In this document: positions 18,874 to 27,606 of the stretch, piece after piece
How the letters are laid out: the number at the start of each line of letters is the position of its first letter
Position numbering within the stretch: position 1 is the first letter of the stretch
NCBI RefSeq assembly: GCF_900094585.1
Contig: NZ_FMAG01000003.1
Location: 248,001-312,000 of the forward strand
Length of the DNA stretch: 64,000 nucleotides
Reading direction: 5' to 3'
Source: Martinezella multihospitum
GTDB taxonomy: Bacteria > Pseudomonadota > Alphaproteobacteria > Rhizobiales > Rhizobiaceae
The notes under the pieces: model-generated
Database searches by the model: none
What the model was told of the DNA's origin: nothing
Seen by the model: only the letters and a program-made list of their open reading frames with translations
Made by a program: the position numbers and the translations under genes

Positions 18874-19863
18874 ATGGGCATGTTGGTGGACGGCGTCTGG
18901 CACGACGTCTGGTATGATACCAAGGAGACGAAGGGCCATTTCAAGCGCGCCGCGTCGCAGTTTCGAAACTGGATCACGGCAGATGGCAGCCCTGGCCCCA
19001 CGGGCACCGGCGGCTTCAAGGCAGAGGCCGGGCGCTATCATCTCTATGTCTCGCTTGCCTGCCCCTGGGCGCATCGAACCCTGATCTTTCGCAGGCTGAA
19101 GAAGCTGGAAGAGCTGATCTCCGTCTCGATCGTCGATCCACTGATGGTTGAAAACGGCTGGGAATTCAAAGGACAGGATGGCGGCACCGTCGACCACCTC
19201 TTCGGCGCGACGAAGCTCTGGGAGGTCTATGTCAAGGCCGATCCGAATTATTCCGGCCGGGTGACCGTTCCCGTTCTCTGGGACAAGCAGACCGGCACGA
19301 TCGTCAACAACGAATCGGCCGAAATCATCCGCATGTTCAACACGGCCTTTGACGGCCTGACCGGCTCCACGGCGGATTTCTATCCCGCCGATCTGCGGGC
19401 CGACATCGATGCATTGAACGATCGTGTCTACGATACGGTCAACAACGGCGTCTATAAGGCCGGCTTTGCGACGACGCAGGAAGCCTATCAGGAAAACGCG
19501 CTCCGCCTCTTCGAAACCCTCGACATGCTGGACCAGCGACTGGCGACGCAGCGCTATCTGTTCGGAGATCGCTTGACGGAGGCCGACTGGCGGCTGTTCA
19601 CGACACTGGTTCGTTTCGATGCCGTCTATGTCGGACATTTCAAATGCAATATCCGCCGCATTGCCGATTATGCCAACCTCTCGGCCTATCTCCGGGATCT
19701 CTATCAGATCGCGGGCATTGCCGAGACGGTGAACATCGGCCACATCAAGAACCACTATTATCGCAGCCACAAGGCGATCAATCCGACAGGCATCGTGCCG
19801 ATCGGACCAGAGCTTGATTTCAATCGCCCGCATGGGCGCGAGCGGCTGGCAAAAGCCGCCTGA
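18874..19863 (+). CDS. Glutathionyl-hydroquinone reductase (Xi-class GST)
   Basis: In this 329-residue protein the motif YVSLACPWAHRTLIFRRLKKLEE places the catalytic Cys63 in the CPWA signature of Xi-class (ECM4/YqjG) enzymes, which reduce glutathionyl-hydroquinones. The long N-terminal arm and the alpha-helical C-terminal domain (TEADWRLFTTLVRFDAVYVGHFKCN) fit the class and its usual length. It is cytosolic and dimeric in known members. It is convergent with the Nudix gene, only 15 bp apart, without a visible terminator. Confidence 0.93.
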   Translation: MGMLVDGVWHDVWYDTKETKGHFKRAASQFRNWITADGSPGPTGTGGFKAEAGRYHLYVSLACPWAHRTLIFRRLKKLEELISVSIVDPLMVENGWEFKGQDGGTVDHLFGATKLWEVYVKADPNYSGRVTVPVLWDKQTGTIVNNESAEIIRMFNTAFDGLTGSTADFYPADLRADIDALNDRVYDTVNNGVYKAGFATTQEAYQENALRLFETLDMLDQRLATQRYLFGDRLTEADWRLFTTLVRFDAVYVGHFKCNIRRIADYANLSAYLRDLYQIAGIAETVNIGHIKNHYYRSHKAINPTGIVPIGPELDFNRPHGRERLAKAA

Positions 19864-19878
19864 CCCAAGCGTCGGGAG

Positions 19879-20370
19879 CTACCAATAGCTGGAGGGAGCC
19901 GATGCACCTTCCAGCTCCTGCAGCCGGCGATAGGTTGCCTTCGTCGTGCCTGGCGGCAGCGCATCGACCGGAAAGAAGCCGCTTTCGACGATTTCGCGAT
20001 CCGGCTTGCGCGGCGCGGTCTGGGTAACCTCGACGCGATAGAAGACGACGTGGTCGCGTTTGCTGGTGTGATTGTTGAAATAGACGTGGAAGAGCTGCGG
20101 CTTGCCCGAAATTGCCAGATTGCCTTCCTCGCGCAGCTCCTTTTCGAGCGCCTGCTCCACAGTCTCATGGCGTTCGACGCCGCCGCCGGGCATGTGCCAT
20201 CCGGCGATATAGGAATGCCGAACCAGAAAAATCCGGCCTTCGCGATCAAAGCAGGCGGCGCGCACGCCGATGGTCATGCTGCGCGTCAGCACGAAATAGA
20301 CATGCAGCGCGCGGCCGAACAGACGCACAGCCAAACTCTGCCTTTCGTCGCGTCGATTGTCTTCGCTCAT
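19879..20370 (-). CDS. Nudix hydrolase
   Basis: This 163-residue protein has the Nudix box GGGVERHETVEQALEKELREEG at about 62-83, with the catalytic REEG. An AGWHMPGG stretch precedes it. The N-terminal arm (RLFGRALHVYFVLTRSMTIGVRAACFDREGRIFLVRHSY) is shared by a rhizobial Nudix group of unknown substrate. I chose the ATG at 20370, preceded by GGGG, over one 57 nt upstream that would encode an odd Cys-rich lead. It is divergent from the metallophosphoesterase gene. Confidence 0.88.
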   Translation of the reverse strand: MSEDNRRDERQSLAVRLFGRALHVYFVLTRSMTIGVRAACFDREGRIFLVRHSYIAGWHMPGGGVERHETVEQALEKELREEGNLAISGKPQLFHVYFNNHTSKRDHVVFYRVEVTQTAPRKPDREIVESGFFPVDALPPGTTKATYRRLQELEGASAPSSYW

Positions 20371-20438
20371 GCCTGAACCCCGGCATCCCGATCTGCAATC
20401 GGATTGGGGATGTATTTGTTTTGACAATAGAGTGGGCT

Positions 20439-21362
20439 ATGTCTCATCCCATGTTCAAGCTCGCGCATATTTCCGATGTTCACCTTGGTCCGCTGCCACG
20501 TCTTTCGATCAGAGAACTCGCCTCCAAACGCATTACCGGATTTGTGAACTGGCACCGGAACCGGCGCAAGCATCTTTTTGGCGATACGCTCGACCTGCTT
20601 CTTGACGACATCAAGGCGAGACAGGCCGATCATCTGGCCGTAACCGGCGATCTCGTCAACCTTGCGAGCGGCATGGAGATCCAGACTGCGGCTGAGTGGC
20701 TGAGGACGGTCGGCAATCCTCTCCACACATCAGTCGTTCCCGGCAATCACGATGCCTATGTGCCCGGCGCCTACGAAAAGGCCATGCGCTCCTGGTATCC
20801 CTATGTCCGTGGCGACAATGCTCCCGCCGAATGGCAGGAGGACAAGCGCATTTTCCCCTATCTGCGCATCCGCGGACAGGTCGCGCTTGTGGGATGCTCC
20901 ACAGCCGTCGCCACTCCACCCTTTGCCGCAAGCGGCTTCTACTCCTCACGCCAGGCGCGCGAGACGGTGAACATCCTGCGCGCAGCCGGAGATGCCGGGC
21001 TCTTCCGCGTCGTCATGATCCATCACCCACCGATTCGCGGTGCAACCAGTTTCTACAAGCGGATGATCGGCATTCGCCGTTTTGCAGCAGTCATCTCGAC
21101 CGGCGGCGCCGAACTTGTCCTGCATGGCCATACACACCTCAACACCTTGCATTGGCTGCGCGGCCACATGGGTCCGGTTCCGGTCGTCGGGATCGCCTCC
21201 GCATCGCAAGGGGTCGGCGGATTGAAGCCGCGCGCTGCCTATAATCTCTTCACCATCGCCGGCCGACCGGGCGCCTGGGAGCTGAAGGCGGAACGTTATA
21301 GCCTCAGCGACAATGGCAGGGGCGTCGACTCCGAAGGCTTCGATATTCTGGCGACATGGTGA
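20439..21362 (+). CDS. Metallophosphoesterase of calcineurin type
   Basis: The protein has 307 residues. The five metal-binding blocks are present in order: HISDVHLG (D13, H15), VTGDLVNL, VPGNHDAY, IHHPP and LHGHTHLN. It is therefore a dinuclear metal phosphoesterase, related to cyclic-nucleotide phosphodiesterases. The true substrate is unknown. A much longer upstream-open frame runs antisense through the Nudix gene and is rejected. The ATG at 20451 (MFKLAH) is an alternative start. No signal peptide is visible. Confidence 0.9.
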   Translation: MSHPMFKLAHISDVHLGPLPRLSIRELASKRITGFVNWHRNRRKHLFGDTLDLLLDDIKARQADHLAVTGDLVNLASGMEIQTAAEWLRTVGNPLHTSVVPGNHDAYVPGAYEKAMRSWYPYVRGDNAPAEWQEDKRIFPYLRIRGQVALVGCSTAVATPPFAASGFYSSRQARETVNILRAAGDAGLFRVVMIHHPPIRGATSFYKRMIGIRRFAAVISTGGAELVLHGHTHLNTLHWLRGHMGPVPVVGIASASQGVGGLKPRAAYNLFTIAGRPGAWELKAERYSLSDNGRGVDSEGFDILATW

Positions 21363-21482
21363 GCCTTTTAGCGTCGTCGCCCGCATCGTTTCGATAGCGT
21401 TTTCTAAGATACGGAGCTACAATCGAACCGTTGGAATCCCGAGATACGGAACGGATTTTGAGCTCGCGACAAGGAGCATCGC

Positions 21483-21587
21483 ATGCCAGCTTTCAGAGCC
21501 TGTATCCGGCGGGGTTGCTGCTTCTTGGAAGGCTCGGGCCTGCGCCGGGACAGTACCGGCCGGCACATTGTGGGATCACCGCGGTAA
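21483..21587 (+). CDS. Candidate 34-codon small protein
   Basis: In the otherwise gene-free 21363-21759 region, AAGGAG stands seven nt before an ATG that opens a 34-codon frame. It encodes a basic, Cys-containing peptide (it starts MPAFRACIRRGCCF) with three Cys at positions 7, 12 and 13. The ribosome site is the best in the region. I do not recognise the sequence. It could be a genuine small protein or a leader ahead of the sigma factor gene at 21760. Confidence 0.4.
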   Translation: MPAFRACIRRGCCFLEGSGLRRDSTGRHIVGSPR

Positions 21588-21759
21588 GAATGACAGTCAA
21601 ACGCGCGGGTGCTTTTGAAGACTTGCGAAACGGCACAGAAATGGTTCATACCAACACAGGACGATCATTCCGCTCGCATCACCTTTCTTACGGGGAAGGC
21701 CGTCCATTGCAGAAGCAAATTGTCGATGTAACAACCTCCAACGCCTTCCTGGAACGATC

Positions 21760-22272
21760 ATGCCAACGCCGGTAGCAGCCACTGATATCAGACGCGATCT
21801 GGTCGGCCTTCTTCCGAAGCTTCGCCGCTTTGCTGTGACACTGACCGGCGATTTGGCAGAGGCGGACGAGCTCGTCCAAAACGTCTGTCAGCGCAGCATC
21901 GCCAAGTTCCATCTCTGGAACAGCGGCGGCAAGCTGGAAAGCTGGCTCTATACGATGGCCCGGCATCAATGGGTCGATGAGGCACGGCGCCACAAGCTGC
22001 GCCCCGCCGCAAAGGGCAGTGCACTGGAACAGGGCGAGCCGATATCCGGCACCCATTTAAATCTTGTAGAAGCCGGCGAAGCGCATCGTCTCGTCACATC
22101 TTTGCCAGAAGGACTTGCCAGTGTCTTCCTGCTGGTCGACGTCGAAGGGCACAGCTACAAGCAAGCCGCCGACGTCCTCGGCATCCCTTTGTCGGCAGTG
22201 ATGTCAAGGCTCTCCAGCGCACGCCTTTACCTTGCCTCCCAGGGTCATAGTCGCTCGCCTCGAAGGTTTTAA
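21760..22272 (+). CDS. ECF-type RNA polymerase sigma factor
   Basis: This 170-residue protein contains sigma region 2 (RRFAVTLTGDLAEADELVQNVCQRSIAKFHLW, SWLYTMARHQWVDEARR) and region 4 (LPEGLASVFLLVDVEGHSYKQAADVLGIPLSAVMSRLSSARLYL). It lacks regions 1 and 3, as extracytoplasmic-function sigma factors do. The next gene, 12 nt downstream, encodes a single-pass membrane protein with an anti-sigma-like head, so they form a likely regulator pair. I could not identify a self-promoter with confidence. Confidence 0.93.
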   Translation: MPTPVAATDIRRDLVGLLPKLRRFAVTLTGDLAEADELVQNVCQRSIAKFHLWNSGGKLESWLYTMARHQWVDEARRHKLRPAAKGSALEQGEPISGTHLNLVEAGEAHRLVTSLPEGLASVFLLVDVEGHSYKQAADVLGIPLSAVMSRLSSARLYLASQGHSRSPRRF

Positions 22273-22284
22273 GCATTGCAAGAC

Positions 22285-23115
22285 ATGAAGAAAACGCCGC
22301 TCGAAGTCCGCTTGTCCGCCTTCATGGATGGCGAGACGAGCCGCGAAGAAAAAGAAGAGCTGGAAAAGCTCATCGCCTCGGATCCGAACGCTCGACGTAT
22401 TTTCGATGAGCTGAAGCATGGCTCCGATGTCGGCCGCAAGGCTTTTGACGAGGTTTTGAAGGAGCCGGTGCCGCTGGCGCTCGTTCGTTCGATCAAGAGC
22501 GCCCAGCCTCCAAAGACCCGGGATCCCTCTCCACGCCTCACCCGGCAATCGTTGAAGCTGGCGCCCACGGGCAAGCAATCGCTGGCCGCAGCTCTCATCC
22601 TGTTCGCCGTCGGCGGCGGTATCGGTTATCTTTTCGGCATGCAGCCCGCTGACGTCCCGGCAAATCCCTCGCCGATCCCGACACAGGTTGCGACACGCAA
22701 CTGGCTGGATGATATTGCCGCCTATCACCGCATCTATTCGCGTCAGCCGCAGCATATGGTCGAGCTGCAGGCAAGCCAGCTGGACGAGATCGCCAAATGG
22801 CTGACGAGCACGGTCGGCGTCAAATTCAACTTTCCGGACCTTGCTGCCGATGGTCTGGTCTTCCAGGGCGCGCGCATGTTCGTCGCCGGCGGCAAGCCTG
22901 TCGGCCAGCTGATCTACAAGAACCTCGACGGCGATGTCGTCGCCATCTGCTTTACCAAGACGGACGGCGTGGCCGACGACGATTTCAGCGAAACCATCAA
23001 GGACGATATCAGCATCGTATCCTGGCACCGCAACGGCACGACCTATGCGATCGTCGGCCCCTCCTCGGATGCGATGCTCGATCAGATCGCCAACCGGGTA
23101 TCCTCGGAAATCTGA
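22285..23115 (+). CDS. Membrane-anchored anti-sigma factor-like protein
   Basis: The protein has 276 residues. The N-terminus (VRLSAFMDGETSREEKEELEKLIASDPNARRIFDELK) looks like a cytosolic anti-sigma helical head, without the HxxxCxxC zinc motif. One membrane helix (SLAAALILFAVGGGIGYLFG) lies near residues 98-118. The remainder is periplasmic, with a compact domain rich in Val and Asp. Position 12 nt behind the ECF gene supports its being the cognate anti-sigma. I use the ATG at 22285; a TTG nine nt upstream is the alternative. Confidence 0.85.
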   Translation: MKKTPLEVRLSAFMDGETSREEKEELEKLIASDPNARRIFDELKHGSDVGRKAFDEVLKEPVPLALVRSIKSAQPPKTRDPSPRLTRQSLKLAPTGKQSLAAALILFAVGGGIGYLFGMQPADVPANPSPIPTQVATRNWLDDIAAYHRIYSRQPQHMVELQASQLDEIAKWLTSTVGVKFNFPDLAADGLVFQGARMFVAGGKPVGQLIYKNLDGDVVAICFTKTDGVADDDFSETIKDDISIVSWHRNGTTYAIVGPSSDAMLDQIANRVSSEI

Positions 23116-23215
23116 TTGATATCCCATCCGCTTTGTGGCTTGCGGCTACCAGCCGACCGATGGATAATAGGCGGCGATAACCGCATGAGCCCGATATTCT
23201 TGCTGGAGTTTCGAC

Positions 23216-23419
23216 ATGTCCGACGTTCTGCTGACCATTCCTGAAATCGACAGGCGTATCGCGGCGATAAGGGAAAATCTTCGTGAACTGATCGAGCAGG
23301 CAGCAGCCTTTTCCGGCGCCGCCGACGAAGAGCGGACGTCGGAGCGGATTGCCGAACAGGAAGAAGAGCTCGAGCGCCTGACGAAGCAGCGCGAAGAGCT
23401 TGCCAAGGGCAAAGCCTGA
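23216..23419 (+). CDS. Small coiled-coil protein (67 aa)
   Basis: GGAG lies nine nt before the ATG. Nearly all of the protein is charged helix, with heptads such as ENLRELIEQ and RIAEQEEELERLTKQREELAKGKA, so a short coiled coil is expected. I recognise no family name. It is a free-standing small gene between the sigma/anti-sigma pair and the ABC exporter. Confidence 0.75.
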   Translation: MSDVLLTIPEIDRRIAAIRENLRELIEQAAAFSGAADEERTSERIAEQEEELERLTKQREELAKGKA

Positions 23420-23588
23420 GCAAAATCCACCATTGAAGCACATATCCTCGGACGACTTCGACGCGAGCCGTGTAAGCACGGACGACGCTCGCCCCCCTTA
23501 TGTCCGAACGATCATGATACAATTGCTGCTGACATCGGCGCCGATACACGCTATAGAGGTTGTAGCGACCAATGAGGAGAGCATTCTG

Positions 23589-23621
23589 ATGAAAAGTCAC
23601 GGCACAGGAAACCACCGCTGA
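23589..23621 (+). CDS. Possible 10-codon leader peptide upstream of ABC exporter
   Basis: GAGGAGA precedes an ATG by nine nt, and the frame encodes MKSHGTGNHR before a TGA. A perfect 9-bp stem, TCACGGCAC / GTGCCGTGA (23597-23605 with 23628-23636), starts inside the frame and closes after its stop. A ribosome on the leader would therefore disrupt it. The exporter gene starts 73 nt downstream. Comparable tiny frames precede two other ATP-binding-cassette genes of this window. Function is inferred. Confidence 0.35.
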   Translation: MKSHGTGNHR

Positions 23622-23694
23622 AAAGCAGTGCCGTGAAGGGCTGCTTTATCGGCCCGACCATCAGATTGCTATCTTTCGCCCGTGGAGGGCACTC

Positions 23695-25539
23695 ATGTTT
23701 CGTCGCTTCGAGGAGCTTGTCGATCCATTTCAGGATCGTGACGAGCCGCAACCGTCACCCAAGGCCTGGCGCTATCTCCTAACCAACCTTCGCCCGTTTC
23801 GGACAGTCATGGCAATCAGCCTCGGCTTGACGGTGATCGGCGCCATCATCGAGATCTGGCTCATCGGCTATTCCAGCCGGCTGGTGGACAATCTCGCCGC
23901 CGCCCGACGGGAGGATTTCTGGCTATCCGAAGGGTTTGGCCTGCTCGCCGCGGCCGCCCTCGTCCTGATCGGACGGCCTCTTGCCGGCTATCTCCGCGAA
24001 AGCCTGGATGACATCGCATTCCGGCCGAATGCCGAAACGCTGTTCCGTTGGCGGGCTCACCGCCATGTCCTTCGGCAATCGGTCGGCTGGTTCCGCCAGG
24101 ACTTTTCCGGCCGTATCGCCAGCCAGGTGCGCGACATAGGCACGGCAGCAACGGGTGCGGCCTATCAGGTCCTGCACACGCTCTCCTTTGTCACGATCTA
24201 TGTGGCTGGCTCGCTCTGGCTGATGGCCTCGATCGACGCGCGCCTCATCTGGCCTCTGGCGGTCTGGCTCCTCTGCTATCTCGGCCTGATGACCTATGTC
24301 ATCCCTCGCCTGCAGAAAGCCTCTGCGCAATATCAGGGAGCCTATGCCGAACTGACGGGCATGCTGGTGGACAGCTATGCCAATATCGACCTCATCAAGC
24401 TTTTTGCCGATGCAAAGGCGGAAGACAGAGAGGCCCATCGTCGCTTCTCTCAAACGCGCGAAACGTTCGTGCGGGTGCAGAGGCTCGAAGTGCTGGTCAA
24501 TTCGAGCATGCTGTTCCTCGGTAGCTTTCTCATCGTCACACTCGTCGGCTATGCGGTCGTCCTCTGGCAGTCCGGCGGCGCGCCGCTGGGGCTGATCGCG
24601 GCATCGCTCGCCTTGAGCTTCCGCATAACCGGCATGGCCGAATGGATGCTGGATGCCGTTTCCTCGCTCTTTGCCCATCTCGGCGCCATGCGGCAATCAC
24701 TGTTGACCGTCTCGCAGCCGCTTGCCATTACCGATGCGCCGGACGCCAAGCCGCTTGCCGTCACGAAGGGCGAGATCATCTTCCGGCAGGTCGCGCACCA
24801 CTACGGCAAGGGAAATGGCGGCCTGGACGGCATTTCCCTTCGAATTACGGCCGGCCAAAAGGTCGGCCTTGTCGGTCGCTCCGGCACCGGCAAATCGACC
24901 CTGGTCAACCTGCTGCTGCGCTTCTTCGATCCGGAGGCAGGCATTATCGAAATCGACGGGCAGGATATCCGGCATGTGACGCAGGATAGTCTGCGCCGGC
25001 AGATTGCCGTGGTCGGCCAGGAGGCATCGCTTCTTCACCGCTCCATTCGCGAGAACATCGCCCATGGCAATCCCCGCTTCTCGGAGGAAGCGATTCTCGA
25101 TGCAGCCGAGAAGGCTGCCGCAAGCGTCTTCATCTCAAAGCTTCAGGATCAAGAGGGGCGCACCGGCTTCGACGCGCATGCCGGCGAACGCGGCGTTCAG
25201 CTCTCCGGAGGTCAGCGGCAGCGCGTGGCGATCGCCCGCGCCATCCTCAAGGACGCCCCGATCCTGGTGCTGGACGAGGCAACCTCTGCCCTCGATTCGG
25301 AAGTCGAAGCCGAAATCCAGGATACGCTTTACGGCACCATGGAAGACAAGACCGTGATCGCCATCGCCCATCGCCTGTCGACCATCGCACGCATGGACCG
25401 CATCGTCGTGCTCGACCACGGCCGCATCGTCGAGGATGGCACGCATGCGGAGCTGATCGCCCAAAACGGCATCTACGCAACGCTGTGGTCGCACCAATCC
25501 GGCGGCTTCATCGAAGGCGACGAGCCGGCTGCCGACTGA
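23695..25539 (+). CDS. ABC exporter, fused membrane and ATPase domains
   Basis: This is a 614-residue half-transporter that opens FRRFEELVDPF. It has a six-helix membrane domain to about residue 320, Walker A GRSGTGKST (393-401), LSGGQ (about 503) and Walker B ILVLDE (about 523). It is a close paralogue of the exporter at 1716-3569: the stretches HVTQDSLR, GERGVQLSGGQRQRVAIAR and LWSHQSGGF are nearly the same. The ATG has GGAGGG upstream. Substrate unknown. A strong shared terminator follows. Confidence 0.93.
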   Translation: MFRRFEELVDPFQDRDEPQPSPKAWRYLLTNLRPFRTVMAISLGLTVIGAIIEIWLIGYSSRLVDNLAAARREDFWLSEGFGLLAAAALVLIGRPLAGYLRESLDDIAFRPNAETLFRWRAHRHVLRQSVGWFRQDFSGRIASQVRDIGTAATGAAYQVLHTLSFVTIYVAGSLWLMASIDARLIWPLAVWLLCYLGLMTYVIPRLQKASAQYQGAYAELTGMLVDSYANIDLIKLFADAKAEDREAHRRFSQTRETFVRVQRLEVLVNSSMLFLGSFLIVTLVGYAVVLWQSGGAPLGLIAASLALSFRITGMAEWMLDAVSSLFAHLGAMRQSLLTVSQPLAITDAPDAKPLAVTKGEIIFRQVAHHYGKGNGGLDGISLRITAGQKVGLVGRSGTGKSTLVNLLLRFFDPEAGIIEIDGQDIRHVTQDSLRRQIAVVGQEASLLHRSIRENIAHGNPRFSEEAILDAAEKAAASVFISKLQDQEGRTGFDAHAGERGVQLSGGQRQRVAIARAILKDAPILVLDEATSALDSEVEAEIQDTLYGTMEDKTVIAIAHRLSTIARMDRIVVLDHGRIVEDGTHAELIAQNGIYATLWSHQSGGFIEGDEPAAD

Positions 25540-25548
25540 CGCGCAATA

Positions 25549-25579
25549 AAAAGCCCCCTCGACAATCGAGGGGGCTTTT
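25549..25579. terminator. Bidirectional intrinsic terminator
   Basis: A perfect 14-bp stem (AAAAGCCCCCTCGA) with a three-base loop has A-run and T-run flanks, so it works on both strands. It ends the plus-strand exporter gene and the minus-strand leuA. Confidence 0.95.
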
Positions 25580-25608
25580 CAAATCAAAGCTGCAACCAAG
25601 CCGGCGCC

Positions 25609-27315
25609 TTAGGCCGCCTTGATAGCGAGTACGCGGTTTGCCGCCGATACGATCGCCTCGAGAGACGCAGCGACGATATTGGTGTTGATGCCGGCACCGA
25701 AGAGCTTGCCGCCCGGATACGAGACCTCGACATAGGAGATCGCCGAAGCGTTCGAGCCGTGCTGGAGCGAATGCTCGGAATAATCCTCGACGGACATCGG
25801 AATGCCGAGATAGATCGAGAGCGCGTTGATGAAGCCGTCGATCGGGCCGTTGCCGCGGCCTTCGATGCGCTTCACTTCGCCCTTGTCTGTGATCTCGGCA
25901 GCGACGATGCGCTGACCCTTGTGCTCGGGGTCGGCGAAGGTGTGGTGATCGACGAAGCGGATGCGCGCGTCCGGCTGCGTCACATAATGCTCGATGAAAT
26001 GCTCGTAGATGCGCTTGGACGGCAATTCCTTGCCTTCCTCGTCGGTGATGCGCTGGATCTCTTCGCGATATTCCACCTGGAGATTGCGCGGCAGGTTCAA
26101 GCCGTAGTCCTGCTGCATGATATAGGCGATGCCGCCCTTGCCCGACTGCGAGTTGATGCGGATGATCGCCTCATAGGTGCGGCCGACATCCTGCGGGTCG
26201 ATCGGCAGATAAGGCACTTCCCAGACCGGATCATTGGCGACCTTGGCGGCCTTCATGCCCTTGTTGATCGCATCCTGGTGCGAGCCCGAGAAGGCGGTGT
26301 AGACCAGTTCGCCAACGTAAGGGTGACGCTCGCCGATCGCCATCTGGTTGGAATATTCGAAGACTTCCTTCATGCGCTCGATGTTGGAGCAATCCAGTTC
26401 CGGATCGACGCCCTGGGTGAACATGTTCAACGCCATGGTGACGACATCGACATTGCCGGTACGTTCGCCATTGCCGAACAGGGTGCCTTCGACGCGGTCG
26501 GCGCCGGCCATCAGGGCCAGCTCGGCGGCCGCAATGCCGGTGCCGCGGTCATTGTGCGGGTGCAGCGAAATGATCAGATTTTCGCGGTTGTCGAGATTGC
26601 GGCACATCCATTCGATCTGGTCGGCATAGATGTTCGGCGTCGCCATTTCGACGGTGGATGGCAGGTTGATGATCAGCTTGTTGTCAGGCGTCGGCTTCAT
26701 GACGTCGATGACGGCGTTGCAGATTTCCAGCGCCACATCCAACTCGGTACCGGTGAAGCTTTCCGGCGAATATTCGAAGCGATAGCCGCCGCCAGCCTTG
26801 GCCGCCATGTCGCTGATCATCTTCGCCGCGTCGACGGCAATCTGCTTGATGCCCTGCACATCCTTGGCAAACACTACGCGGCGCTGCAATTCGCTGGTGG
26901 AATTGTAGAAATGCACGATCGGCTTGTTGGCGCCTTCCAAAGCTTCGAAGGTGCGCGTGATCAATTCTGGACGGCACTGCACCAGAACCTGCAGCGACAC
27001 ATCGGCGGGCACATTGCCCTGTTCGATGCACCAGCGGGCAAAGTCGAAGTCGGTCTGCGAGGCCGAGGGGAAACCAATCTCGATTTCCTTGAAGCCCATG
27101 TCCAGCAACAGCTGGAACATCCGCGCCTTGCGATCGTGGCCCATCGGGTCGACAAGCGCCTGATTGCCGTCGCGCAAGTCCACCGAACACCAGATCGGCG
27201 CCTTGGTGATGATCTTGGACGGCCAGGTCCGGTCGGGAATGTTGATCTGGGGATAGGCGCGGTATTTCACCGTCGCTTCGGGCATGCCTTTGGGGGAATG
27301 GCTGTTCGCGTCCAT
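25609..27315 (-). CDS. leuA: 2-isopropylmalate synthase
   Basis: This 568-residue enzyme condenses 3-methyl-2-oxobutanoate with acetyl-CoA, the committed step of leucine synthesis. SVDLRDGNQAL (44-54) is the catalytic start motif. LHPHNDRGTG (251-260) holds the metal-binding H252 and H254. The C-terminal 120 residues (VVAAEITDKGEVKRIEGRGNGPIDGF onward) form the regulatory leucine-binding domain. The length fits the long LeuA form. An upstream leader frame rich in Leu codons and a well-placed promoter suggest attenuation by leucine supply. Confidence 0.97.
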   Translation of the reverse strand: MDANSHSPKGMPEATVKYRAYPQINIPDRTWPSKIITKAPIWCSVDLRDGNQALVDPMGHDRKARMFQLLLDMGFKEIEIGFPSASQTDFDFARWCIEQGNVPADVSLQVLVQCRPELITRTFEALEGANKPIVHFYNSTSELQRRVVFAKDVQGIKQIAVDAAKMISDMAAKAGGGYRFEYSPESFTGTELDVALEICNAVIDVMKPTPDNKLIINLPSTVEMATPNIYADQIEWMCRNLDNRENLIISLHPHNDRGTGIAAAELALMAGADRVEGTLFGNGERTGNVDVVTMALNMFTQGVDPELDCSNIERMKEVFEYSNQMAIGERHPYVGELVYTAFSGSHQDAINKGMKAAKVANDPVWEVPYLPIDPQDVGRTYEAIIRINSQSGKGGIAYIMQQDYGLNLPRNLQVEYREEIQRITDEEGKELPSKRIYEHFIEHYVTQPDARIRFVDHHTFADPEHKGQRIVAAEITDKGEVKRIEGRGNGPIDGFINALSIYLGIPMSVEDYSEHSLQHGSNASAISYVEVSYPGGKLFGAGINTNIVAASLEAIVSAANRVLAIKAA

Positions 27316-27431
27316 GGTCTCGTCTCTTCCTTTCCCGTCATTTTATCCCGCGTCTTAGCCGATCGGATGCGGCTTGGCGATGATAAATGCGGACCCTTTG
27401 CGGGTAAGCTGTCGATTTTAGGGTAAGTCGC

Positions 27432-27475
27432 GAGGAGCGATGGCCAGCGGGCTTTTCGGCCGCCGGGCGCTCCTC
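27432..27475 (-). promoter_or_regulatory. Hairpin at end of leuA leader frame
   Basis: GAGGAGCG at the stop of the leader frame pairs perfectly with CGCTCCTC 28 nt downstream, and GC-rich inner pairing (GGCC segments) is possible. There is no T-run after it, so it would act by controlling translation or Rho rather than as a classical terminator. It lies between the leader and leuA. Confidence 0.4.
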
Positions 27476-27599
27476 AAAGGACCCGGCAACCGCGCGTAAG
27501 GCCGAGGAGGAGAAGCGAAGTAAGGGCGCGCGTATTGTCACGCAGGGCAACGCGCCCACGTGCAATCTGTTCGGAAATCTTTGCGCCAGTCAGCTTCAT
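27474..27599 (-). CDS. Probable leucine leader peptide upstream of leuA
   Basis: This 41-codon frame ends with ALTSLLLLGLTRGCRVL. Six of the last 16 codons are Leu (CTT or CTC), including a run of four. The frame lies 158 nt ahead of leuA on the same strand. It is preceded by a convincing promoter whose -10 box ends only seven nt from the ATG, so the transcript would be leaderless, as expected for rhizobial trpL. Overlap with the following GC hairpin fits ribosome-controlled folding. No homologue search was possible. Confidence 0.6.
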   Translation of the reverse strand: MKLTGAKISEQIARGRVALRDNTRALTSLLLLGLTRGCRVL

Positions 27600-27606
27600 G
27601 GCCGCG

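Noticed and set aside
20112..20438. N-terminal extension of the metallophosphoesterase
   Set aside because: The extension is antisense to the Nudix gene; the metal-site homology begins at 20439.
25759..27426. Plus-strand open frame of 555 codons
   Set aside because: Antisense to leuA, with low-complexity repeats of Val, Asp and Arg; no domain.
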